DNA from: Oscillospiraceae bacterium
GTDB lineage: Bacteria > Bacillota > Clostridia > Oscillospirales > Ruminococcaceae
Reading direction: 5' to 3'
NCBI GenBank assembly: GCA_014796735.1
Contig: JAAVIG010000111.1
Location: 1-7,847, forward strand
Length of the DNA: 7,847 nt
Shown: positions 1 through 6,354 of the stretch, piece by piece
How the letters are laid out: every line of letters starts with the position of its first letter
Numbering within the stretch: the first letter of the stretch is position 1
The notes under the pieces: generated by a model
Told to the model about the DNA's origin: nothing
Seen by the model: only the letters and a program-made list of their open reading frames with translations
Databases searched by the model: none
Position numbers and translations under genes: made by a program

Positions 1-1230
1 CGCTTCGCTTTCCTCCGTGGGAGCTTCCTCAATCTGCGACGTTTCCTGTTGATCGGGCAGAGGGCTTTCCTCTTGTGCTGTCTCGGCTTCCTCTATGGAA
101 ATATCCTGCGGCTTGACCTCTTCTGTCGATTTGTTTACATCCTGTTCGGCAGTCTGTTCGGGTTCTGCTGCTTCGCTTTCCTTTACCTCTTCCGTCTCCT
201 GTTTTTCATCTGCTACGCTTTGATCCGTTTTTGGCTTCTTCGGCTTCGGAACAAACGGCACATCGCGGGCTATCTCGGCTTCCGAAACCGGCGGCGGAGG
301 ATTATAGCTCTGCTCCTTTGCTGCCTGCGCTATTTTAGCGGCAGCTTCCGTATTAAAGCGGCGCATTACTTCCAGCTGGTGCTTCTCTCCGATCTTTCCG
401 AGGCCAAGAAAAACGCCGTCCGCGCCCTCTATATAATAGCCCTTATCATAGATCGTATCAAACCGTATTCTGTCGGCGTCAAGCTCCGCGCCGTTTCTGA
501 AAAGCTCTGTCTGTTTTTCGTCAAGATGTGCTTTAGGCAGCTGTCCGTACAGCTTTTCAAGAGGCATGAGCAAGCTTTCCAGCTCCTGCTCCGTCTTGCC
601 CTCCAATTCCGCAAGCCTGTGGCAATCCTTAAGCTTAAACACTCCAGACCTTGTGCGCACAAGGCTTGTCATAACAGCTCCCGTGCCCAGCTTCTGACCT
701 ATATCATGTATTAAAGTGCGTATGTAAGTACCCTTCGAACAGGTTACCGACATTTCTCCGCAGTTATATCCGTAATTTGTTACCTTGATCTCATACACCG
801 TGATCTTTCGCGGCTGTCTGCTGACTACCTCCCCTTTTCTCGCAAGATCATACAGTCTTTGCCCGTTGACCTTTACAGCGGAATACATAGGGGGAGTTTG
901 CAGCTGCTCTCCCGAGAACATTCTTTCCACCATAGGCATTTTGTTGCGGCTCACATAATCGTCGCAGGTGCTTAAAACCTTTCCCGTTATATCCTGCGTA
1001 TCGGTGGTGATACCGAACTGGAAGCCCGCCAGATACTGCTTGGTATCATCGGGGCAGAAATCCGCCGCCTTGGTGGCATTGCCCACAAAAACAGGCAGAA
1101 CGCCTTCCGCCATAGGGTCTAATGTGCCGCCGTGCCCCACTCTTTTTGTATTATATATCCGGCGAACCGCCGCCACCACGTCAAAGGATGTCATACCCTT
1201 TTCTTTGTAAATACAAATTATTCCGTTCAT
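1..1230 (-). CDS. truB: tRNA pseudouridine(55) synthase TruB with long acidic C-terminal extension (3' end outside window)
   Basis: TruB isomerises U55 to pseudouridine in the T-loop of tRNAs in the cytoplasm. The frame is open for 410 codons from ATG at 1230 to the window edge, with no stop. The start is the canonical family start: the protein begins MNGIICIYKEKGMTSFDVV. The catalytic-loop motif GHGGTLDPMAEGVLPV (about residues 32-47) carries the expected nucleophile Asp38; GHGG replaces the commoner GHTG. Further family motifs are KVNGQRLYDLARKG and SKGTYIRTL...DIG (about 164-176), then a TruB C-terminal domain ending near residue 290 (HQLEVMRRF). Family members usually stop about there, at 290-310 residues. 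This one continues for at least 120 residues rich in Glu, Pro, Gln, Ala and Lys (positions 1 to about 360), probably disordered. It follows nrnA by 123 nt and is the last gene seen; ribF would be a common next gene. The function is certain; the true C-terminus is unknown. Confidence 0.97.
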   Translation of the reverse strand, partial: MNGIICIYKEKGMTSFDVVAAVRRIYNTKRVGHGGTLDPMAEGVLPVFVGNATKAADFCPDDTKQYLAGFQFGITTDTQDITGKVLSTCDDYVSRNKMPMVERMFSGEQLQTPPMYSAVKVNGQRLYDLARKGEVVSRQPRKITVYEIKVTNYGYNCGEMSVTCSKGTYIRTLIHDIGQKLGTGAVMTSLVRTRSGVFKLKDCHRLAELEGKTEQELESLLMPLEKLYGQLPKAHLDEKQTELFRNGAELDADRIRFDTIYDKGYYIEGADGVFLGLGKIGEKHQLEVMRRFNTEAAAKIAQAAKEQSYNPPPPVSEAEIARDVPFVPKPKKPKTDQSVADEKQETEEVKESEAAEPEQTAEQDVNKSTEEVKPQDISIEEAETAQEESPLPDQQETSQIEEAPTEESEA

Positions 1231-1240
1231 AACTGTTATG
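1228..1240. promoter_or_regulatory. 13-bp dyad over the truB start codon
   Basis: The sequence cataactgttatg is a perfect inverted repeat: 6-bp arms around one central base. Its left end is the truB ATG (1230-1228 on the minus strand). Its single-base centre is too tight for an RNA hairpin, so any role would be as a DNA-binding dyad. A dyad of this size is expected about twice by chance in a window this long, so a role is speculative. The nearest Shine-Dalgarno match (AAAGGA, 1245-1250) lies 14 nt upstream of the ATG, farther than for the neighbouring genes. Confidence 0.25.
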
Positions 1241-1335
1241 ATAGTCCTTTCCTTTTAAGGATAGCTTGTCAAATCAATTTTGAATGTTAACCTGATATCC
1301 GAGTGCCGTTACATACGGTATTTTTACGGCTAAGC

Positions 1336-1364
1336 AAAAGCTTTGCATAAAAATCAAAGCTTTT
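1336..1364 (-). repeat. Perfect 10-bp inverted repeat overlapping the nrnA stop codon
   Basis: On the minus strand AAAAGCTTTG (1364-1355) is followed by a 9-nt loop and its exact reverse complement CAAAGCTTTT (1345-1336). The first two bases of the nrnA TGA stop lie in the 5' arm. Each arm also contains the self-complementary octamer AAAGCTTT. No T-run follows on either strand, so this is not a classical intrinsic terminator. It may be an RNA 3'-end stabiliser or processing structure between nrnA and truB, or a chance AT-rich repeat. Confidence 0.5.
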
Positions 1365-2313
1365 CGACAGCCTCTGTCACCGCTTCTTTTATCTGTCTTT
1401 TTACTTCGTTCACATCGTCGGTATAAAATGAGCACCCTGCCGCTCTTAAGTGTCCGCCGCCGCCGAACAGACCGCATATCTCCTGCACATTTACCTTATT
1501 TGAACGCAGCGAGGCTTTCCAGCAGTCTTTTTTCTGCTTAAGCACTACGCCCACCTCTATGCCCTGTATCTGTCTCGGCAAGGCGGAGATACCGTTCACG
1601 TCCTCGGTGTCCACGCTGTCCAGAAGCTCCTTGGACAAAGCGATTATCGCGCCCTTATCCTCCGCGAAAAATTCAATGTTTTCAAATACGTACCGTTCAA
1701 GCTCTATTCTTTCCTTTGTTTTCATATCAAACAGCAAGTAATTCAGCGACGCAGCGTCAAAGCCGTATTCCATAAGCTTTCCCGCCTTTTCGTGGGTCAC
1801 TCCCGTGGTGTTTCCGAATTTAAAGCAGCCCGTATCCGTAGCTATACCCGTGTATAAACACTTTGCCGTCTTTTCGTCCAAGGTATTTTCACCAAGCAGC
1901 TTTACCAGATCAAAGATGACCTCACATGCGGCAGCCGCGGTATCGTCAACAAATATCCTTTCGGCAAAGGGACGGTGGGAAACATGGTGATCTATCGCCA
2001 GATCGATCTTGTCCCCGTATTTTTTCTCCAAGTCTCCCAGCAGCGATTTATCCGCCACGTCGACGGAAACGATGATCTTTTCCTCAAAATCCTGCTCCGT
2101 AACGGCTTCCCTAAGATACATAAATCTTTCGGATAAAGGATCGGAGCACACGGTCTTAGCCTTTTTTCCTATTCTTTGAAGCGCGCCGCAAAGTCCGTAG
2201 GCGCAGCCCTCGGTGTCTCCGTCCGGGTTGGCGTGGGAAAGTATAAGGAAATTATCGTTGTTCAGCAGAAATTCCGCCGCTTGCTCTAAGGTAATGTTGG
2301 TAGCTTTATTCAT
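1354..2313 (-). CDS. nrnA: Bifunctional oligoribonuclease / pAp phosphatase NrnA (DHH-DHHA1 phosphoesterase)
   Basis: NrnA-type enzymes are Mn-dependent cytoplasmic phosphoesterases. They degrade 2-5-nt RNA oligomers and dephosphorylate 3'-phosphoadenosine-5'-phosphate, the by-product of sulfate and carrier-protein metabolism. The protein is 319 residues, normal for the family. The DHH domain shows motif I HANPDGDTEG (27-36), motif II SVDVAD (83-88), motif III DHH (108-110) with a following His113, and motif IV GIATDTGCF (156-164, Asp160). The DHHA1 substrate-binding domain ends with GGGGHLRAAGC (284-294). All expected metal ligands are present; the usual GS after motif I is GC here. The start is ATG at 2313 with AAGGAT at 2321-2326. 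The gene lies 30 nt after rbfA, the usual clostridial position between rbfA and truB, so cotranscription is likely. The family is secure. Preference for nanoRNA, pAp or cyclic-dinucleotide products cannot be read from the sequence. Confidence 0.95.
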   Translation of the reverse strand: MNKATNITLEQAAEFLLNNDNFLILSHANPDGDTEGCAYGLCGALQRIGKKAKTVCSDPLSERFMYLREAVTEQDFEEKIIVSVDVADKSLLGDLEKKYGDKIDLAIDHHVSHRPFAERIFVDDTAAAACEVIFDLVKLLGENTLDEKTAKCLYTGIATDTGCFKFGNTTGVTHEKAGKLMEYGFDAASLNYLLFDMKTKERIELERYVFENIEFFAEDKGAIIALSKELLDSVDTEDVNGISALPRQIQGIEVGVVLKQKKDCWKASLRSNKVNVQEICGLFGGGGHLRAAGCSFYTDDVNEVKRQIKEAVTEAVEKL

Positions 2314-2343
2314 GGGCTTTATCCTTTCGATCGTCTGTAAAGG

Positions 2344-2754
2344 TTACTCTGTTTCGTCCTGCGAGCCGAGGTTTTCGGCTTCTTCCTCTTCTTCCTCTTC
2401 TTCACTGCGCATAGGAGGAAGCTTTGTTATTATATTATTGATCTTTTCGTAATAATCCAGAGAATTATCGGCCACAAAGGTAATTTCAGGCATTTTGCGC
2501 ATTTTTATCCTTGCGTTTATTCTTCTTTTGAAAAAGCCCTCCGCCTTTTGCAGCGCGCTGACCGCTTCCTCGGTTTTTTCACCGCCGCCCAGCGCGCTTA
2601 CATATACCTTGCAGTAACTGAGATCGTTGGTTATTTCCACATCTGTAACGGTAACCAAGCCGTTTGCAACGTGCTTGTCTTTAAGCTGCGTCATTGCGGT
2701 GGATATTTCACGCTTTACGTCCTCGGTAAGGCGTGCGATATTGTGATTTGCCAT
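2344..2754 (-). CDS. rbfA: 30S ribosome-binding factor RbfA
   Basis: RbfA binds the immature 30S subunit near the 16S 5' end and helix 44, and helps late maturation and cold adaptation. The protein is 136 residues with a type-II KH-like fold. Recognisable family segments are RLTEDVKREIS near the N-terminus, VTVTDVEITNDLSYCKVYVS in the middle, and MRKMPEITFVADNSLDYYEKI towards the end. I chose ATG at 2754 although the frame is open upstream to 2871: a strong GGGAGG (2760-2765) sits 5 nt before this ATG, family N-terminal similarity begins there, and the upstream part overlaps an intrinsic terminator. The C-terminus is a hydrophilic tail with eight consecutive Glu codons. A 190-nt gap separates it from infB; nrnA follows after 30 nt. 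Confidence 0.97.
   Translation of the reverse strand: MANHNIARLTEDVKREISTAMTQLKDKHVANGLVTVTDVEITNDLSYCKVYVSALGGGEKTEEAVSALQKAEGFFKRRINARIKMRKMPEITFVADNSLDYYEKINNIITKLPPMRSEEEEEEEEAENLGSQDETE
2380..2403 (-). repeat. Glu-codon microsatellite in rbfA
   Basis: Eight consecutive Glu codons, read GAA GAA GAG GAA GAA GAG GAA GAA on the minus strand, make a pure-purine 24-nt tract with a 9-nt repeat period. They encode most of the acidic C-terminal tail of RbfA. Trinucleotide repeats of this type can change length without shifting the frame. Confidence 0.8.
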
Positions 2755-2759
2755 TTTGT

Positions 2760-2765
2760 CCTCCC
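2760..2765 (-). promoter_or_regulatory. Strong Shine-Dalgarno that fixes the rbfA start
   Basis: GGGAGG lies 5 nt upstream of ATG 2754 and is the only strong ribosome-binding match in the long upstream-open frame. It decides the start at 2754 over the in-frame TTG at 2871. Confidence 0.85.
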
Positions 2766-2859
2766 TTCGTTTGAAACCTGTCAAAAGGTAAAAGGTTAAA
2801 AAATTGTTGATAGTATTTGCGGTTTTTTTGGCGGAATACTTTTTGAAATTGAAAAGGAA

Positions 2860-2899
2860 GCAAAAAAGCAAAGGCTGCCGCTTTAAATATGCGACAGCC
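2860..2899 (-). terminator. Intrinsic terminator downstream of infB
   Basis: On the minus strand GGCTGTCGC (2899-2891), a 9-nt AT loop (2890-2882) and GCGGCAGCC (2881-2873) form a 9-bp stem with one G-U pair. The T-rich run TTTGCTTTTTTGC (2872-2860) follows directly. This is the layout of a Rho-independent terminator, placed 46 nt after the infB TAG stop and about 105 nt before the rbfA ATG. It would end or attenuate transcription between infB and rbfA. The T-run is interrupted by GC, so partial read-through is likely. Confidence 0.75.
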
Positions 2900-2909
2900 G
2901 CCTTATCTC

Positions 2910-2926
2910 TTAACGGCGATCGTTAA
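2910..2926 (-). repeat. Small hairpin just after the infB stop
   Basis: TTAACG (2926-2921) and CGTTAA (2915-2910) form a 6-bp stem with a 5-nt loop, 18 nt after the infB stop and just upstream of the terminator hairpin. No T-run follows. It may protect the infB 3' end, or be the first of two tandem structures; it could also be chance. Confidence 0.45.
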
Positions 2927-2944
2927 TGCACTCAAAGAGAAATC

Positions 2945-5680
2945 CTAATCTCTGTATTCCTCCATGTAGTAACATTCAAATACATCGCCCTCCTTTATAT
3001 CTCCGAACTTCTCAAGGGAAACGCCGCACTCAAAGCCCTGCGGCACCTCCTTAGCGTCGTCCTTGAACCGCTTGAGACCCGCTATCTTGTCGTCGGCAAC
3101 TATAATACCGTCGCGCACTACCCTTATCATGCAGTTGCGCTGCAGCTTACCGTCGGTAACATAACAGCCCGCAACAGGGCCCACGCCCGTGATCCTATAA
3201 GTCATTCTCACGTCCGCCTTGCCTAACATGATCTCTCTGTACTTAGGCGCAAGCATGCCCTTCATTGCCGTTTCGATCTCTTCTATCGCGTCATAAATGA
3301 TCCTGTAAAGTCTCAGATCAACTCCGTCGCGCTTTGCATTCTCCTGCGCGGCGGGATTGGGTCTTACGTTAAAGCCGATAATAATGGCGTTGGAGGCGCT
3401 GGCTAACATTACGTCGCTTTCGCTTACCGCGCCGACAGCTCCGTGAATTACTCTTACTCTCACCTCGCTGTTGGAAAGCTTCTCCAGCGACTGCTTAACC
3501 GCTTCCACAGAGCCCTGCACGTCCGCTTTAACGATAAGCCTTAACTCCTTCATCTCGCCCTCTTCGATCTGAGCAAACAGGTTATCAAGAGTAACTTTCT
3601 GATAAAGGTTAAACTGCGCTTCCTTCTCTTCAAATTTACGCTTCTGAACAAGCTCTCTCGCAAGCTTCTCGTCTTCGACGACCGCAAAGCTGTCGCCCGC
3701 CGAAGGAACCTCGCCGAGACCCATTATCTCAACGGGAACGCTGGGACCCGCTTCCTTTATGGAGCGTCCCGTATCATCGCGCATAACGCGGACGTGACCT
3801 ACCGCGGTACCCGCGATAATAACGTCTCCCGAGTGCAATGTGCCGTTTTGTACAAGCAATGTAGCGATAGGACCTCTGCCCTTGTCCAGTCTCGCTTCGA
3901 TTACCGCGCCCTTTGCAAGCCTGTTGGGATTAGCCTTAAGCTCCATAACATCGGCGGTAAGGTTGACCATTTCCAGCAGTGTGTCCATGCCCTCGCCCGT
4001 CTTTGCGGATACGGGAACACAGATAATATCTCCGCCCCATTCCTCACAAACCAACTCGTACTCGGTAAGGGTCTGCTTTATCTTTTCGGGATTCGCTCCG
4101 GGCTTATCCATTTTGTTGATAGCCACTATTATGCTTACTCCCGCGTCCTTTGCGTGGTGTATCGCCTCAACCGTCTGAGGCATGATGCCGTCGTCCGCAG
4201 CAACTACAAGAATGGCAATATCGGTTATCTGCGCACCTCTTGCGCGCATTGCGGTAAACGCCTCGTGACCGGGGGTGTCCAAGAACGTTATATCCCTGCC
4301 GTCAACGGTAACACGGTACGCGCCGATATGCTGTGTAATGCCGCCCGCTTCTCCCGCTGCAACGTGAGCGTTTCTTATATAGTCCAGTATGGAAGTCTTA
4401 CCGTGGTCAACGTGACCCATAACAACGACTACGGGGCTTCTTGCCGTCAGATCCTCGCTGTTGTCCTCTTCCTCGTCGAACAGTCTTTCCTCAATGGTGA
4501 CAATGACCTCTTTTTCGACCTTTGCACCTAACTCCTCCGCTACAAGCGCAGCGGTATCAAAATCGATGACCTGATTTATGGTACACATTTCACCCAGCAG
4601 CATCAGTCTTTTAATTACCTCGGCGGCTGTCACCTTTAACCTTGAGGCAAGCTCGCTTACAACGATCTCATCGGGGATCATGACCTTGAGCTGCTGCTTT
4701 CTCGCTCTTTCAAGCTCCAGTCTCTTAAGCTTCTGCGCTTCTGTCTCACGCGTATTTTTGCCGTACTGACCGCGCTTTTGCCTGCTCTTCTGATCGATTT
4801 TCTGCTTTCTGCCCGCAAATTCGCTTCCCTTTTTGGAGCTGCTCTGAGCGATAGACTCGTACTTTTCGTTGTACTTGTCAAGATCAACATAGCTTCCGCG
4901 GGTGTCAACATGCTTTGTGACCTGCTCACCCCTTTGCTGAACATTGCCCTGTTTTTCCTTTTTCTTGGCAACAGGCGGCTCGTTGGTCTTTATAGTGGAA
5001 ATATCCACCTTTGCGGCAGGCTGCTTGGGCACGATCTTAGTACGTTCGGCTTCGGGCTTGTCGTTTTTGGGGCGGTTATTCTGTTTATTCTGACTCTGAT
5101 TCTGATTTAGACTTGCTTTGGACTTACTTTGGTTAGCGTTGACATTGGCGTTGGATTTGCCGTCGGACTTCGGCTGATTTTGTTTCGGAGAATTTACGCC
5201 GCCTTTTGCGTCCGATTTGCCAACGGGCTTCTGAGACTTTTCTGCGGACTTTTGCTCGGCTTTTTTAGCTTCCTCCGCCTTTTTCTGCTCCTCTGCCTTT
5301 TTGCGTTCCTCGGCTTTTCTGGCTTCCTCTGCTTTCCTTGCTTCCTCCGCCTTTTTAGCTTCTTCCGCTTTCTTGGCTTCCTCGGCTTTTCTCTTTTCCT
5401 CAGCCTTCTTGGCCTCTTCCGCCTCTTTCTTTTCTCTTTCAGCCTTTTCCTTTGCTTCGCGGCGTACTCTTTCGCCCTCCGCAAAATACTCGTCAAAGCT
5501 GTCCACCTGATTATCCTGTGTCAGCTTTTCAAGCACAACGTCAAGCTCCTCTCCGATGAAGCTTGCGCCTATCTTTTTTTCTACGCCCAAGTAGTTTGAT
5601 ACCACCTCAATAGCCTCGTTAGGTGATACGTTCAAGTCCTTTGCGAAATCTCTGATTTTTGCTTTAGAATTGGTTTCCAT
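2945..5680 (-). CDS. infB: Translation initiation factor IF-2
   Basis: IF2 is the GTPase that places fMet-tRNA on the 30S subunit and promotes joining of the 50S. The protein is 911 residues. Order: an IF2_N helical domain (about 7-54); a Lys/Glu/Ala-rich region (74-146) with nine hexads; a Gln/Asn/Ser/Lys-rich linker (about 150-330); a second IF2_N domain (334-388); then the GTP-binding domain. G1 is GHVDHGKT (422-429), switch I GGITQHIGAY (446-455), G3 DTPGHEAF (468-475), G4 NKMD (522-525) and G5 SAK (558-560). Domains II and III follow (about 585-800, with KADVQGSVEAVKQ at 718-730), then the fMet-tRNA-binding C2 domain (about 812-911, with GPVAGCYVTDG and LKRFKDD). All catalytic motifs are intact, including the His of DTPGH. 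ATG 5680 has GGGGG 7 nt upstream. The next Met is residue 334, so a shorter IF2 form from an internal ATG would lack the whole charged region. The stop is TAG. The gap to ylxQ is 57 nt, and a terminator follows the gene. Confidence 0.99.
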   Translation of the reverse strand: METNSKAKIRDFAKDLNVSPNEAIEVVSNYLGVEKKIGASFIGEELDVVLEKLTQDNQVDSFDEYFAEGERVRREAKEKAEREKKEAEEAKKAEEKRKAEEAKKAEEAKKAEEARKAEEARKAEERKKAEEQKKAEEAKKAEQKSAEKSQKPVGKSDAKGGVNSPKQNQPKSDGKSNANVNANQSKSKASLNQNQSQNKQNNRPKNDKPEAERTKIVPKQPAAKVDISTIKTNEPPVAKKKEKQGNVQQRGEQVTKHVDTRGSYVDLDKYNEKYESIAQSSSKKGSEFAGRKQKIDQKSRQKRGQYGKNTRETEAQKLKRLELERARKQQLKVMIPDEIVVSELASRLKVTAAEVIKRLMLLGEMCTINQVIDFDTAALVAEELGAKVEKEVIVTIEERLFDEEEDNSEDLTARSPVVVVMGHVDHGKTSILDYIRNAHVAAGEAGGITQHIGAYRVTVDGRDITFLDTPGHEAFTAMRARGAQITDIAILVVAADDGIMPQTVEAIHHAKDAGVSIIVAINKMDKPGANPEKIKQTLTEYELVCEEWGGDIICVPVSAKTGEGMDTLLEMVNLTADVMELKANPNRLAKGAVIEARLDKGRGPIATLLVQNGTLHSGDVIIAGTAVGHVRVMRDDTGRSIKEAGPSVPVEIMGLGEVPSAGDSFAVVEDEKLARELVQKRKFEEKEAQFNLYQKVTLDNLFAQIEEGEMKELRLIVKADVQGSVEAVKQSLEKLSNSEVRVRVIHGAVGAVSESDVMLASASNAIIIGFNVRPNPAAQENAKRDGVDLRLYRIIYDAIEEIETAMKGMLAPKYREIMLGKADVRMTYRITGVGPVAGCYVTDGKLQRNCMIRVVRDGIIVADDKIAGLKRFKDDAKEVPQGFECGVSLEKFGDIKEGDVFECYYMEEYRD
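5249..5410 (-). repeat. Nine hexapeptide repeats (K/R-K-A-E-E/Q-X) in IF2
   Basis: Residues 91-144 of IF2 are nine consecutive six-residue units of the type KKAEEA or RKAEEA, 18 nt each. Codons differ between units (for example GAA/GAG and AAA/AAG alternate irregularly), so the repeat looks kept at protein level rather than freshly duplicated. The pattern predicts a long, charged, solvent-exposed helix. Antisense reading gives a Phe/Leu-rich frame that is only a shadow. Confidence 0.9.
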
Positions 5681-5737
5681 TCAATTTCCCCCAAGATTGT
5701 AAGGTAATAGCCGATTATTTTCGACTTAAAAATAACT

Positions 5738-6052
5738 TTATTGATATATCGGTTCACAGCCCTCGGAAAACGCTTTCCAGAAGCCCTCGTCCGTAATTGC
5801 CGCTATGCCCGTTTTCTTTCCTATAACGCTCTCTATTTGCTTCATATCGGCGTCCAATACAACTATGTTCATTGACGGCCGATGTTTGTTTCTTAAAAAC
5901 AGAATTTCCTTTTTGGTTTTTGCCGAAAGGTCGTTGGAAAGAGCCACGCCCGCGATTTTTGACACGGGATTTTCCATTTCCCTTTTCACCGCGTCAAAGC
6001 CCACAATAAGACAGCCCGTTTTTTTCATCAGGCCGAGAGTTGAAAGATTCAA
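5738..6052 (-). CDS. ylxQ: YlxQ, L7Ae/L30e-family RNA-binding protein
   Basis: This 104-residue protein belongs by position and sequence to the YlxQ group of the L7Ae/L30e/Gadd45 fold, small proteins related to K-turn RNA binders. Family-like segments are LSTLGLMKKTGCLIVGFDAV near the start, GVALSNDLSAKTKKEI (about 36-51), and IGKKTGIAAITDEGFWKAF (about 77-95). I took TTG at 6052 as the start: similarity begins immediately after it, GAGGGGG (6060-6066) is 7 nt upstream, and starting at the later ATG (6028) would remove a conserved N-terminal helix. The TTG overlaps the rnpM TGA by four bases, so translation is probably coupled. The sequence is rather diverged, and the RNA target is unknown. 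In Bacilli the same gene lies between ylxR and infB. Confidence 0.88.
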   Translation of the reverse strand: MNLSTLGLMKKTGCLIVGFDAVKREMENPVSKIAGVALSNDLSAKTKKEILFLRNKHRPSMNIVVLDADMKQIESVIGKKTGIAAITDEGFWKAFSEGCEPIYQ

Positions 6053-6327
6053 GCTTTTTCCCCCTCTGCCGCTTCTATCTCCTGCTCCAGCCGCAGGTAT
6101 ACCTCATCGGGTATCTGACATTTCAAGGAACGCTCCAGCGACTTTTTTTTCTTAGCCCTGCGAAAGCAATCGGAGGACCTGCAAATATACGCGCCCCTGC
6201 CGTTTTTCTTTCCGGTAAGGTCAAGGGAAATTTCTCCCTCCTTGCTCCTTACGATCCTGAGCAGTCCTTTTTTTCCTATCATTTCATCGCAGCCGAGACA
6301 TTTTCTCAGCGGTTCAACCTTTCCCAC
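6049..6327 (-). CDS. rnpM: RnpM/YlxR (DUF448), RNA-binding protein
   Basis: A 92-residue YlxR-family protein. In Bacillus subtilis the homologue has been linked to RNase P as a modulator and renamed RnpM; that role here is by homology. Visible family features are PLRKCLGC at the N-terminus (Cys10, Cys13), RIVR, the signature GRGAYIC (43-49), then Cys54, and a basic stretch RRAKKKKSLERSLK. Cys10/Cys13 and Cys49/Cys54 could bind a metal; this is inferred. The start must be GTG at 6327: upstream codons in frame reach a TAA after six codons without any ATG, GTG or TTG. The ribosome-binding site is poor (AGGT at 6337-6340, 9 nt away), so expression may depend on coupling to nusA, whose stop lies 27 nt upstream. 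The TGA stop is shared with the ylxQ start. Confidence 0.95.
   Translation of the reverse strand: MGKVEPLRKCLGCDEMIGKKGLLRIVRSKEGEISLDLTGKKNGRGAYICRSSDCFRRAKKKKSLERSLKCQIPDEVYLRLEQEIEAAEGEKA
6060..6066 (-). promoter_or_regulatory. Shine-Dalgarno supporting the TTG start of ylxQ
   Basis: GAGGGGG lies inside the last codons of rnpM, 7 nt before TTG 6052. Its position supports the TTG and the four-base overlap rather than the downstream ATG at 6028. Confidence 0.7.
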
Positions 6328-6354
6328 GAAACAACAACCTAACCTTTATTTAAA

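Noticed and set aside
49..714. Open plus-strand frame of 221 codons, hydrophobic at its start
   Set aside because: It is antisense to TruB, whose frame has clear family motifs. The hydrophobic residues are the complement of Glu/Lys-rich codons in the TruB extension.
1267..1272. Perfect TTGACA -35 hexamer upstream of truB (minus strand)
   Set aside because: The only TATAAT-like hexamer (TATCAT) is 23 nt downstream, too far for a normal promoter; at 17 nt the sequence is AAGGAC.
2779..2784. Perfect TTGACA -35 hexamer upstream of rbfA (minus strand)
   Set aside because: At 16-18 nt spacing the downstream hexamer is GGACAA or similar, nothing like TATAAT, and it overlaps the ribosome-binding site and start codon.
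2755..2871. N-terminal extension of RbfA from an in-frame TTG at 2871
   Set aside because: There is no ribosome-binding site, it overlaps the infB terminator T-run, and family similarity begins at ATG 2754, which has GGGAGG 5 nt upstream.
3794..4531. Open plus-strand frame of 245 codons
   Set aside because: It lies wholly antisense to the IF2 GTPase domain, has no recognisable motifs, and follows from codon bias of infB.
4677..4682. Internal ATG at IF2 residue 334 as a start for a short IF2 form
   Set aside because: AAGG is only about 3 nt upstream and no strong ribosome-binding site precedes it; the ATG lies at the edge of the second IF2_N domain, so I do not annotate it as a start.
5129..5599. 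Plus-strand Phe/Leu-rich frame resembling a membrane protein
   Set aside because: It is the exact antisense of the Lys/Glu/Ala hexads of IF2; GAA and AAG codons read backwards as Phe and Leu. There is no ribosome-binding site or family similarity.
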